DNA of 16,659 nt from Planctomycetaceae bacterium (GTDB taxonomy: Bacteria; Planctomycetota; Planctomycetia; Planctomycetales; Planctomycetaceae). Made by a program: the position numbers and the translations under genes. Position 1 is the stretch's first letter. The number at the start of each line of letters is the position of its first letter. Positions 1 to 8,566 of this stretch are shown piece after piece. The notes below the pieces were generated by a model that ran no database searches, was not told the DNA's origin, and saw only the letters and a program-made list of their open reading frames with translations. The DNA is taken from positions 1-16,659 of the forward strand of contig WFOZ01000837.1 of assembly GCA_015487825.1 (NCBI GenBank), in the 5' to 3' direction.

Positions 1-948
1 CCACATCAACAAAAAGATGAAGAACGAAGCTTTGCCCGTAAACCAGATAACAGGCGGAATCAATGCCATGGCACTGTTAAAACTGTCCCAGCCACCAATG
101 TAAAATGGAAGCCAGCCGCCCAAAAAGAATGTCACTGCCAAACCGGAAAAAACAGACAAGTTGGCAAATTCTGCGAGAAAGAAAAAGGAAAAACGAATCC
201 CGGTGTACTCGGTATGAAATCCACCCGTCAGTTCGCTCTCGCCTTCAGCCAAATCAAAAGGTGTGCGATTCAATTCGGCTGTCGATGCAATAATAAAAAT
301 AACAAAGGCTGTCAAAGAAACCACATGACCACGCCACAACCACCAGCCTTGTTGCTGTGACTCGATAATGCCAGAAAGTTCTAAGGTGCCACTGAACATC
401 ACAATAATCAGTAACGAAAGTGTCAGAGATACTTCATAAGAAATAATCTGAGCCCCCGCACGCATGGCACCAATCAACGCCCATTTGTTATTGGAACTCC
501 ACCCACCGAGCAAAATTCCCAAAATACCTAAACCGCTGATGGCGGCAATGTAAACGACCCCAATATCCAGATCAATCACGTGAATCGATGCGGTTACAGG
601 AATGGCAGCCAGAAGCAACAACGAAGCACAGATACTTAAAGCCGGAGCCACCAAAAACAGGACTTTGTCTGCACCTTCAGGTTCAATCCCCTCTTTCATC
701 ATCAGCTTAATGCCGTCTGCGGCGGATTGCAGAATGCCATGCCAGCCCACACGCATGGGACCCATACGACATTGGAAATGAGCCGCCACCTTGCGTTCAA
801 TGTAAATCAGCACAAGTCCCAACCCAGAGATTGCCACGACCAGCCCGACGATACCGAGCAGCATATAGGCAACTGTCCAAAACAGATCATTGCCAGTATA
901 AGCCTCTGCGGCTTTGCTGGCGATCGATGGAGAAGCTGCTTGCGCCAT
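1..948 (-). CDS. nuoH: NADH-quinone oxidoreductase subunit H (complex I membrane subunit), 3' end cut by window edge
   Basis: The minus-strand frame is open from ATG at 948 to the left window edge, giving 316 residues without a stop. The translation carries the NuoH hallmarks: an IERKVAAHFQCRMGP block (about 50-64), the loop GGWSSNNKWALIGAMRAGAQ (about 148-167), and AELNRTPFDLAEGESEL (about 224-240), followed by GGFHTEY. Several hydrophobic helices are visible (about 24-50, 97-122, 130-149, 171-187, 209-223, 262-280). NuoH sits in the cytoplasmic membrane and forms the quinone chamber with NuoB and NuoD, linking quinone reduction to proton pumping. By comparison with usual lengths, only the last few dozen residues are missing. 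It begins 34 bases after nuoD, in the same direction. The residues before about 24 are polar and Ala-rich, and no strong Shine-Dalgarno sequence precedes the ATG, so the exact start is less sure than the identity. Confidence 0.96.
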   Translation of the reverse strand, partial: MAQAASPSIASKAAEAYTGNDLFWTVAYMLLGIVGLVVAISGLGLVLIYIERKVAAHFQCRMGPMRVGWHGILQSAADGIKLMMKEGIEPEGADKVLFLVAPALSICASLLLLAAIPVTASIHVIDLDIGVVYIAAISGLGILGILLGGWSSNNKWALIGAMRAGAQIISYEVSLTLSLLIIVMFSGTLELSGIIESQQQGWWLWRGHVVSLTAFVIFIIASTAELNRTPFDLAEGESELTGGFHTEYTGIRFSFFFLAEFANLSVFSGLAVTFFLGGWLPFYIGGWDSFNSAMALIPPVIWFTGKASFFIFLLMW

Positions 949-982
949 GATCAAAATGTTTAAGTTCTCAATCAATTCAACC

Positions 983-2149
983 TCATCGATCAATATCGGG
1001 AATAACCAGATCAATCGACGCCATACAAGCGACCAGTGAACCAATCAGATCCCCTTCAACCATCGGGATCAGTGTCCATAAATTATTAAAACAGGGCGAT
1101 CGGAAATGAACGCGATAAGCCCCTTCTTTCTTTTCTGATTCAGAGACCAGCCAGGTCCCAAGAACCCCGCGTGCTGTTTCAACCTGCGAGTAGTATCGCC
1201 CCTGAGGTATTTTAATTTTTTGAGCCATTTTAACGACCATGTGTTTGCCGTCAGGAATATTGTCAATCAATTGTTCAATGATACGAACCGATTGACGCAT
1301 TTCTTCGATACGAATCCAGTAGCGATCCCAGGAATCACCTGTTGTCCCGACAGGCACATCAAAATCAACCTGATCGTAAACACCGTACGGTTCAACCTTG
1401 CGCAAGTCATACGCAACCCCTGAACCACGCAGCACGGGTCCGGTTGCGCCGTAATCCAATGCGGTCGCTCCATCCATAATACCGACATTGCGAACACGTT
1501 CTTGAAAAATGACATTGCCAGATAACAACTGATCGTATTCATCAATGGTTGATTTAAAGCCCTTCAAAAACCCCTTAACATCATCCACAAAGTCTTCATG
1601 CACATCATGCATCAAGCCTCCGGGCTGAATGTAATTCATGGTCAGGCGGGCACCGATCGTTTTTTCCATGATGTCGTTAAGCAATTCACGGTCACGAAAG
1701 CAATACAAAAAGGGCGTGAACGCTCCCAGGTCCATCCCCATCACACCCCACCAAAGCTGGTGGCTGCGTAGACGTTCAAGTTCACCGAAAATAGTCCGAA
1801 TGGTTTCGATGCGTGGATTCAATTCAATCCCGGCGGCTTTCTCCACAGCCATCGACACGCCCCAGTTATTGATAATCGCTGACAGATAATCCATGCGATC
1901 TGTCAGGTGTACCATCTGGCGATAAGATTGATTTTCAGCAATTTTTTCAATGCCACGGTGAATGTAACCAAGCACTGGAACAATCTTACGTACACGTTCT
2001 CCATCGAGTTTTAGCAGCAAACGCAACACACCATGGGTCGCTGGATGCTGCGGCCCCATGTTGATAAAATATTCCTGCGTTTCGCTGGCATCGGGCGCAC
2101 TGGCATTTTCAACCAGTTCATCAATACTGAGAATAGGTGTTGAATTCAT
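983..2149 (-). CDS. nuoD: NADH-quinone oxidoreductase subunit D (49 kDa quinone-site subunit of complex I)
   Basis: This 388-residue protein is full length for NuoD. The N-terminal variable segment is followed by MGPQHPATHGVLR (31-43), GYIHRGIEKIAE (61-72) and HLTDRMDYLS (81-90). The C-terminus is the family-typical ASIDLVIPDIDR. His39 and Tyr88 match, by position in these motifs, the His/Tyr pair that holds the quinone head group in characterised complex I structures. NuoD is cytoplasmic-facing and, with NuoB and NuoH, forms the quinone-binding pocket. Its ATG overlaps the nuoC stop by four bases (ATGA, 2146-2149), a classic arrangement for translational coupling. NuoC and NuoD are separate here, not fused as in enterobacteria. 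No decay is visible. Confidence 0.98.
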   Translation of the reverse strand: MNSTPILSIDELVENASAPDASETQEYFINMGPQHPATHGVLRLLLKLDGERVRKIVPVLGYIHRGIEKIAENQSYRQMVHLTDRMDYLSAIINNWGVSMAVEKAAGIELNPRIETIRTIFGELERLRSHQLWWGVMGMDLGAFTPFLYCFRDRELLNDIMEKTIGARLTMNYIQPGGLMHDVHEDFVDDVKGFLKGFKSTIDEYDQLLSGNVIFQERVRNVGIMDGATALDYGATGPVLRGSGVAYDLRKVEPYGVYDQVDFDVPVGTTGDSWDRYWIRIEEMRQSVRIIEQLIDNIPDGKHMVVKMAQKIKIPQGRYYSQVETARGVLGTWLVSESEKKEGAYRVHFRSPCFNNLWTLIPMVEGDLIGSLVACMASIDLVIPDIDR

Positions 2150-2637
2150 TTGGGCCGCTCCAGCATAAAATCATCTTCGTAATCTTTGCGAAGCGGAAAG
2201 CCAACCCAGTCATCTTCTAAAAAAAGACGTCGTAAGTCGGGATGATTTCGGTAAACGACGCCAAACATGTCATAGATTTCACGTTCCTGAAATTCGGCCA
2301 CCGCCCAGATATGACTGAGGGTTTGAATCACAGGTTCATCACGTGGAATCGTTGTCATGACCATCAAATGATGATTGTGCACAGGCGAATAAAGCTGGTA
2401 GACCAATTCAAAATGACCGTCATCAACCCGATCAGTGACGGTATGGTCCAACAACAATAAAAAAGCGAAAGAGGCATCGTGCTTAAGCGCTGCCATTAAA
2501 CTGGCAACATGCTCACAAGGCACTACAACCGTTGGTTTATCGACACCTTCCTCCAGGACGGTGACATCATCTTCCAACTCACAGATTGATTGCAGTCGCT
2601 CAGGTAACATCTTACAGGTCAGGTTCCTTTGGGCCAA
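2146..2637 (-). CDS. nuoC: NADH-quinone oxidoreductase subunit C (30 kDa subunit of complex I)
   Basis: The 163-residue protein carries the 30 kDa-subunit signature EREIYDMFGVVYRNHPDLRR at 118-137, followed by the LFLEDDWVGFPLRKDY block (138-153). Length and C-terminus suit a stand-alone NuoC. The subunit belongs to the peripheral arm, packs against NuoD, and has no cofactor of its own. The start lies inside the 3' end of nuoB (19-base overlap) and the stop overlaps the nuoD start, so all three are probably translated in concert. An alternative start is Met10, which would shorten the overlap; the sequence does not decide between them. Confidence 0.96.
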   Translation of the reverse strand: MAQRNLTCKMLPERLQSICELEDDVTVLEEGVDKPTVVVPCEHVASLMAALKHDASFAFLLLLDHTVTDRVDDGHFELVYQLYSPVHNHHLMVMTTIPRDEPVIQTLSHIWAVAEFQEREIYDMFGVVYRNHPDLRRLFLEDDWVGFPLRKDYEDDFMLERPK

Positions 2638-3278
2638 GGCTTGGCCTGTGCCGCTTTGTTTACGTCAACGGTCGCTTCACCTTCAAGCAACGCTACAATT
2701 TCTTTCTGGATATCCTCGACCTTGATACCATCTGGCAATTCAGAGAGAACAGGCTTGTGACGAACTCCCGGCTGCCGTATCGATTCGGTCTTGATTAATT
2801 TCTGAAGCGTCAACAAACCATGAAAAAACGATTCCGGTCGAGGTGGGCATCCCGGTACATAAACATCCACAGGAATGACTTCATCAGCCCCTCTAACGGT
2901 TGAATATGAATTATAAATAAAGGGGCCACCTGATATCGTGCACGCGCCTGTCGCAATGACATAGCGTGGCTCAGCCATTTGCTCATAAAGCAGGCGCAGG
3001 CGAGGAGCCATCCGTTTTACAATGGTGCCTGCAAGGATTAATAAATCAGCCTGACGCGGAGAAGGCCTTGCCACCTCTGCACCAAAGCGAGCCAGATCAT
3101 GACGTGGGCCGCCTGTGGCCATTAACATTTCAATCGCACAACAACTCGTCCCAAAGGCGAGTGGCCAAAGACTGTTGGCACGAGCCCAATTGATGACCGA
3201 ATCAAAACTGGTCACCAGCACTGAACCACCTGGCAACTGTTCAACCACGCCTGGAAGATGATCGGTTGCTATTCCCAT
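2619..3278 (-). CDS. nuoB: NADH-quinone oxidoreductase subunit B (N2 iron-sulfur cluster subunit of complex I)
   Basis: This 219-residue protein has the NuoB fold signature. Tandem cysteines 46-47 lie in FGTSCCAIEMLMATGGPRHD, Cys113 in ATGACTISGGPF and Cys144 in VPGCPPRPE. These four cysteines bind the N2 [4Fe-4S] cluster, which hands electrons to quinone. The segment RPSPRQADLLILAGTI is also typical. The C-terminal tail (about 165-219) is longer than the conserved core, rich in Lys, Glu and Val, and variable in this family. The gene overlaps nuoA upstream by 10 bases and nuoC downstream by 19. All ligands are present, so the subunit should be functional. Confidence 0.98.
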   Translation of the reverse strand: MGIATDHLPGVVEQLPGGSVLVTSFDSVINWARANSLWPLAFGTSCCAIEMLMATGGPRHDLARFGAEVARPSPRQADLLILAGTIVKRMAPRLRLLYEQMAEPRYVIATGACTISGGPFIYNSYSTVRGADEVIPVDVYVPGCPPRPESFFHGLLTLQKLIKTESIRQPGVRHKPVLSELPDGIKVEDIQKEIVALLEGEATVDVNKAAQAKPWPKGT

Positions 3279-3619
3279 TCAAGCACCCCTTTCTTCCATG
3301 CATAAGCCAAACCCACAACGAGAACCAAAACAAAAAGGATGACTTCGACCAACCCAACGACACCCAGTTCTCTTAAAACCACAGCCCAGGGAAAAAGGAA
3401 AGCAGCTTCAACATCAAAAATCAGAAAGAGAATGGCATAGAGGTAATAGCCCACATTGAAGTTTAAGCTCGATGGCCCGATTGTCTTTTCGCCGCATTCA
3501 TAAGTCGATGACTTGGCTTTCCCTGGATTGCGTGGCGCCAACAGCCAAGAGCCGAAAATACCACCGCCGACCATTCCCAAGCCGGCCAAACCGATTAAAA
3601 ATATAAAAAGATAATTCAT
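3269..3619 (-). CDS. nuoA: NADH-quinone oxidoreductase subunit A (small membrane subunit of complex I)
   Basis: This 116-residue protein has three predicted membrane helices (about 4-27, 57-79, 86-107). The conserved loop between helices 1 and 2 carries STYECGEK (38-45), with the Q-site loop cysteine at 42. Helix 2 begins NVGYYLYAILFLIFDVEAAFLFPW, with the conserved FDVE acidic pair at 68-71. It is the first subunit gene of the nuo cluster, as is usual. The start is forced: an in-frame stop lies a few codons upstream and no other ATG fits. No clear Shine-Dalgarno sequence precedes it. It begins 98 bases after the stop of the oxidoreductase gene upstream, in the same direction. Confidence 0.97.
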   Translation of the reverse strand: MNYLFIFLIGLAGLGMVGGGIFGSWLLAPRNPGKAKSSTYECGEKTIGPSSLNFNVGYYLYAILFLIFDVEAAFLFPWAVVLRELGVVGLVEVILFVLVLVVGLAYAWKKGVLEWE

Positions 3620-3717
3620 TACACAATCATTTATCTAACAAAATCCTGTTGGCTCGGCATTATAACGCCTGTCAATAATTGTTCCAGCCGTCAAGCGGGT
3701 ACGATTTTTTTTTAATC
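3620..3717 (-). promoter_or_regulatory. spacer between the PFOR gene and nuoA with a TATAAT box
   Basis: On the minus strand a perfect TATAAT lies at 3659-3664, about 40 bases before the nuoA start. A perfect TTGACA (3670-3675) lies only five bases upstream of it, too close to act as its -35 element, and at the proper distance the best hexamer is CTGGAA (3682-3687), a weak match. An internal promoter for the nuo genes is therefore possible but not established. No hairpin-plus-T-run terminator for the upstream gene is visible, so read-through is likely. Confidence 0.35.
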
Positions 3718-6700
3718 TTAAGCCAATTCTGACTTAATCTGCTCAATAAGTTCGCCCAGTGGCTTTTCAAATACCTCTGGCTCAATCTCATTGTTATCGA
3801 ATCGCTTAAGCAACAACTGCTGAGCCTTATAGTCGGCATTCTCAATGCCGGCACGGCTCTGAAGCATACGCCAGTTTTTACGACGCTCAACACAAAACAG
3901 TACCATCTGTCGACTAAGCAATTGCGGTTTAAGAGAACCGTCCGCCTGCTCCAACATGGCATAGACACCGAAATCGGGGACATACGACCGATGAGCAGTG
4001 TCAAAGAAGCGACGCTGAACAATATCGTCCTGCATAATACGAAGCAGCATATCATCCAAATGGATGTATTGATCCAGCTGGTCTGCTGAAACCTTCTTAA
4101 AGTGGCGACGGAAGCGAGCTTCTGTTGCGGCCCAATGTGCAACTGTGTATTTGTATTTTTCTTTGGTAGCTTTAATTGTTTTCAGGAACCAATCCCCTTT
4201 TACATTGGGGTTTCCCCTAAGACTTAATGTTTCGCCTGTATTTTCACCAGCTTCAGGGTTGAATACGAATTCAATGACACCGCGACTGTCTCGAACCAGT
4301 TGAGCATGTGCGGTTGAATCTGAATCAGCCACACCATGCTCTGGCTGACATGTCGTAAAGCACTGGAAGAACGATGCACCACGGTAAGCCAAACCATTTA
4401 AAATCGAACCAAAGAGATTGGGTGTATTGGCCATGGAGACTTGCGCCACAAATGGACTGCCATGCCCTGAAGTCAATGCCTGAGCAACACCTTTCTTCTC
4501 AGTAAACTTACCTGAAGAGGCCGCGCCAAACTGATTCATATCATAACCACCAGGCATGACGGAACTGTCTGAGTTCTGCCCACCGGTATTGGAATAAACC
4601 TGCGTATCAAGCAGCAAAACATTGAAGTTGGGACGGTTTTGCAAAATGGTCTTCGAGAGATTCTGGAAACCAATATCACCAATACCACCATCGCCACCCA
4701 CAGCCCAAACCTTGGGCAATTCACGAATTTCAAGATCCGTCATTAACGCATCTGTAAAATGTGTCAATTCAAAATAATCAGTCTCGGTCATCGCTGATGA
4801 AGCATCCAAAAGACGATCCCCCAGTCGTTCTGGAAGCACCGAACGGCGAGCATGATTCTGAATAAAGCTTTCAGCAACCAGCCAGCCAATGGTTGTCCCG
4901 TCCTGGAACAATGAATTCATCCATGGATAAGGATGTGGGTTGTTGGGTGGTGTAGAACCAAACACTGTTGAACAACCGGTGTTGGCTGTCATCCCCATCA
5001 CATTCATGCCGCCCACACGACGGCCTTCAATTGTGATGAGCGTGTCGTGATCAGCAGCATCCTGCTTTAACACCGCCACAATGGCATCTACCAGATCCTG
5101 ATCATTGCCATCAAAACGCGACTCAATAATTGAAGCGGTATCAGCGACTGATTCACCACCTAAACCACAGATTAAATGGAGAATCGAGCGTTTGAGAATT
5201 TCATAACCTTCAGCGTTACTTGCTTTAAGATCCGTCAGCAATTTCAAACCGTTTTGAGACAGCAACTCAGCCTTGTCACGCAGGCGTTTTGCTTTGGCCT
5301 GGAAAATGGGACGCATGTAAGCTTCAGTCAATGTCGCAATCGCACGCAAGACAGTTTTTTCACCGCAACCCGCACAAGCACCATCACCTGAGAGCAAAGC
5401 TTCGTAATTCGTGCGTTGCATCAAGTGATTGTGCAACGCCGCAGCTTTCGATGCCAAAGGGTCTTCCGGGTTGTAAATGCCCAGGTATTGCGATGGCGTA
5501 TCTGGTAACAGATCAAGGAAACCCAAACCGGTGAACATGTCACCGTTAATGTTTTCATCCTCTTCAACCATCTCAAGAGCCATGTGATCACCGCATTCTA
5601 TGACGCACTGACCACATCCTTTGCACAGATCGTTAACAAAGATCGAGAAGATACCGCCGGAGCCAGGATTTTTCCTTTCCTTGCTGGCAAAGATCTGCGC
5701 AGTGGCACCATAGGCCAGTGGCAATTTACCAATCACCTGCTCCAGCAATTCAAGACTGGTGTCTCCATCAATCGACTCAGCGGCATATTGCCTGATATGC
5801 CTTAGCGCGATCTTCGGGAACGGCTCTGCGGCTTGCTTTTTCTTCGACTCGGTGACCATATCTGCACGGACGGCTTGTTCGATCTGCGACACACCACCCA
5901 GCAATCCAGTGCGTGTCTTTTCATCAGGCACATAGCTTTTAAACAATGTGGTTAAAATGGTATCAACCGTCTGAGCCGTATTGGGCAATGCGGTGTCTGG
6001 ACATGCTGTAATGCAAGACATGCACTGCGTGCAATTCTCTGGATTGTATTTGGGGACCAAACGTCGAGCCCCGAATTTCGTATTATCGCCACCCGTTCCT
6101 GCGGCCAACACACCTGAAGCCGCCAATACCGAAGCGGGCTGATCGTATCCAAGCCCTGCTTTGAATTCACTATCGAAATACTCACGCGTAAACAAAGGGG
6201 GACGATCTTCGCTGCATGCCGAACATGACGCCCCACTGCCACTTGTCGGCAAAATCGACGAGCCACGCATGGAAGAAGTATCAGGTGATTCCAACTCGCC
6301 AACCTTCAATTCCTGAACACGTTCAAAACCTTCACGCATCACAGTCATGTTCGATTGAACAACAGCATCACCTAACTTGCCAAACTTTTTGTTGTATTGA
6401 GCTTCAACCACTGAAAGAAATTCTTCATCAGGGATCTTGTAATAATCAAGAAACGGCGAAACCTTAAAGAAGGCACCTAAAAACGAGTTACCTTGCATAC
6501 GCAATTGCAGGTCAGGCCTGGAAGTTGCGTTGCGTGCAATTTCAAAACCATTAAGCGTGAAGACACGAATTTTCCTTTCAATGATTTCTCGACGTGCATG
6601 GACCGGGATGCGTTGCCAAGCCATCTGTGGATCGGTTTCACCACTTTCCCAAATCAACGCTCCACCTTCAGATAAACCGGTAAGTGGATTGGTGTGCGTG

Positions 6701-8430
6701 AACGCTTTTGGATCACAGCAAAGCACCACATTCACATGACGCAAATCACAATTCACACGCACACGTTCCTTGGCGGCCACCAGAAAGTAATTGGTCGGTG
6801 CCCCTTTTTTCTCTGAACCATAACGTGGATTCGCCGAAATATGCAAAACGGTTTTGTTTTCATCGGGGAAATCACGGCGTGAAACAAAGCCGCCCAGATC
6901 ACCAAGGATCTCAGAAAGATTCTTACCAGTGGTGATCATGCCCCAACCACCAATGGAATGAAAACGAACCGCAATGGCATCTTCAGGCAACAAACTTGGC
7001 GTGTCTTGACTTACGACAGCATAGGGATGCTTAACGCCAAGGTAGAAAAATTTTTCGCCACCTTCAGCCGTTGCACCATCAGCACGCATGGTTTTGCCTG
7101 TGGCATACTCATAGGCACCCAGGATATGTTCAGGCCTAAAATCGCGTGATCCCAAACCATAAACACCGTTGAATATTTCCGGCATATCTTCATGAGCAAC
7201 CACAGGGTATGCATCATTATGATTGCCCTGTGAGTTTTCCAACCCCTTCATCAAGGCAGTGCGAATGTCACGCGCAATAGGGCCATTGCCCGCCGTTTGA
7301 TCATCCATACGTTCAAGCACGATGACACGTTTTTTCCCTTTAATCGCTTTAATCACTTCCGCTTCCGGGAATGGGCGGATCACATTTAAGTGAACCACAC
7401 CGACGTTAACACCATCACGTTCTTTGATATAATCAACACCAGCTTCAATGTTCTCTGCGGCACTCCCCAGAGCCACAAAAACAGTATCTGCATCTTCGGT
7501 GTTATAGACAGACACAAAACCATATTCACGTCCGGTCAAAGCCGCAAAATCTTCATAGGCTGCTTTGAGGAAACCATGAATATGTTCCACAAAATGATTC
7601 CGCCTTGCGACGACACCATTCATGTAATGTTCCTGATTCTGAACTGACCCTAAAAGCAATGGGTTTTTCAGATTATACATTTCTGGAATACGGCGACGCG
7701 TGGGACCAAATAGCTCACGCTGCGACTCTGTCGGTGTATCGATGATGTCATCTGGACGGCCGAGATACTCACGAATCAACGCCGCTTCGTGCTTGACAAA
7801 AGTACGTTCCAAGTGGGAAGTTAAAAAGCCATCTTGGATATTCATACCTGGCGTCAATGATAACTCAGTCACGCGGCGTAATATAAGTGCTTGGTCAGCC
7901 GCCTGTTGCGCGTCACGAGCCATCAACATAATCCAGCCAGTATCCAACGCGGCATAAATATCATCATGACCACAGTGTACATTCAACGATGTTTTGGTCA
8001 GCGCACGAGCCGCAACTTCTAAAACCATCGTCGATAATTTACCGGGTGCATGGTAATACTGCTCTAAACCATAAACGATCCCCTGACCAGAAGTGAAGTT
8101 AACCACACGCTTGCCGGTTACCGAAAAAGCAATCGCTCCACCCTGTGCAGCATGCTCACCCTCTGCCTCAATGGCCATTTTGGACTGCCCAAAGACATTA
8201 AGTTCACCGCGAGCAAAGGAGAACTCGAAATTCTCACCCTGCTCAGTCGATGGTGTAATGGGGTAGAAGATGCCGGCATCCGCCAGTCGTGCTTCAGTAT
8301 AATAAGCCACCAGTTGGTTACCATTGGTGGTAAGTGGAATACCAGGAAATCGAACTGTCTTTACAGCGGCTGGTCCAGAGTTTGCTTCTGTCACGTCACT
8401 AGCCTTTATCGCAAGAAATCGAATAATCAC
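3718..8430 (-). CDS. giant pyruvate:ferredoxin (flavodoxin) oxidoreductase, single-chain NifJ type, 1570 aa
   Basis: It probably oxidises pyruvate or another 2-oxoacid with CoA to the acyl-CoA and CO2, reducing ferredoxin or flavodoxin in the cytoplasm. Domains in order: alpha/pyrimidine-binding (about 30-260, with YPITPSTEQGE 56-66); domain II (about 310-450); gamma/CoA-related (about 485-700, with IGGWGMITTGKNL and NPRYGSEKKGAPT); two ferredoxin-like [4Fe-4S] motifs (Cys 800/803/806/810 and 936/939/942/946); and the thiamine-diphosphate beta domain, with CAGCGE (Cys 1019/1022), GGDGGIGDIG (1244-1253) and QVYSNTGGQNSDSS. Common single-chain enzymes have about 1170-1230 residues. The excess lies in a CXXC-bearing linker (715-790), between the cluster motifs (811-935), after CAGCGE (1030-1140) and in a tail (about 1430-1570). 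The open frame begins with GTG at 8430; GTG at 8394 has AAAGG eight bases upstream and may be the true start. It precedes nuoA in the same direction. The substrate is not provable from sequence. Confidence 0.93.
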   Translation of the reverse strand: MIIRFLAIKASDVTEANSGPAAVKTVRFPGIPLTTNGNQLVAYYTEARLADAGIFYPITPSTEQGENFEFSFARGELNVFGQSKMAIEAEGEHAAQGGAIAFSVTGKRVVNFTSGQGIVYGLEQYYHAPGKLSTMVLEVAARALTKTSLNVHCGHDDIYAALDTGWIMLMARDAQQAADQALILRRVTELSLTPGMNIQDGFLTSHLERTFVKHEAALIREYLGRPDDIIDTPTESQRELFGPTRRRIPEMYNLKNPLLLGSVQNQEHYMNGVVARRNHFVEHIHGFLKAAYEDFAALTGREYGFVSVYNTEDADTVFVALGSAAENIEAGVDYIKERDGVNVGVVHLNVIRPFPEAEVIKAIKGKKRVIVLERMDDQTAGNGPIARDIRTALMKGLENSQGNHNDAYPVVAHEDMPEIFNGVYGLGSRDFRPEHILGAYEYATGKTMRADGATAEGGEKFFYLGVKHPYAVVSQDTPSLLPEDAIAVRFHSIGGWGMITTGKNLSEILGDLGGFVSRRDFPDENKTVLHISANPRYGSEKKGAPTNYFLVAAKERVRVNCDLRHVNVVLCCDPKAFTHTNPLTGLSEGGALIWESGETDPQMAWQRIPVHARREIIERKIRVFTLNGFEIARNATSRPDLQLRMQGNSFLGAFFKVSPFLDYYKIPDEEFLSVVEAQYNKKFGKLGDAVVQSNMTVMREGFERVQELKVGELESPDTSSMRGSSILPTSGSGASCSACSEDRPPLFTREYFDSEFKAGLGYDQPASVLAASGVLAAGTGGDNTKFGARRLVPKYNPENCTQCMSCITACPDTALPNTAQTVDTILTTLFKSYVPDEKTRTGLLGGVSQIEQAVRADMVTESKKKQAAEPFPKIALRHIRQYAAESIDGDTSLELLEQVIGKLPLAYGATAQIFASKERKNPGSGGIFSIFVNDLCKGCGQCVIECGDHMALEMVEEDENINGDMFTGLGFLDLLPDTPSQYLGIYNPEDPLASKAAALHNHLMQRTNYEALLSGDGACAGCGEKTVLRAIATLTEAYMRPIFQAKAKRLRDKAELLSQNGLKLLTDLKASNAEGYEILKRSILHLICGLGGESVADTASIIESRFDGNDQDLVDAIVAVLKQDAADHDTLITIEGRRVGGMNVMGMTANTGCSTVFGSTPPNNPHPYPWMNSLFQDGTTIGWLVAESFIQNHARRSVLPERLGDRLLDASSAMTETDYFELTHFTDALMTDLEIRELPKVWAVGGDGGIGDIGFQNLSKTILQNRPNFNVLLLDTQVYSNTGGQNSDSSVMPGGYDMNQFGAASSGKFTEKKGVAQALTSGHGSPFVAQVSMANTPNLFGSILNGLAYRGASFFQCFTTCQPEHGVADSDSTAHAQLVRDSRGVIEFVFNPEAGENTGETLSLRGNPNVKGDWFLKTIKATKEKYKYTVAHWAATEARFRRHFKKVSADQLDQYIHLDDMLLRIMQDDIVQRRFFDTAHRSYVPDFGVYAMLEQADGSLKPQLLSRQMVLFCVERRKNWRMLQSRAGIENADYKAQQLLLKRFDNNEIEPEVFEKPLGELIEQIKSELA

Positions 8431-8566
8431 ATTACATCAAACAGGGCATAACACCCCCGAGCGCCCTCGAAATCAGGCACTCACCAATAGAATCCGGAAC
8501 AATGCCTGTTAATCCCTAAACCAAGAATCAGCATCGAGATTGGTAATTTAGCAAAACTTTCGTATT

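Noticed and set aside
3670..3675. Perfect TTGACA near the TATAAT before nuoA
   Set aside because: Only five bases separate it from the TATAAT, while a sigma-70 promoter needs about 17; no -10 box fits at the proper distance.
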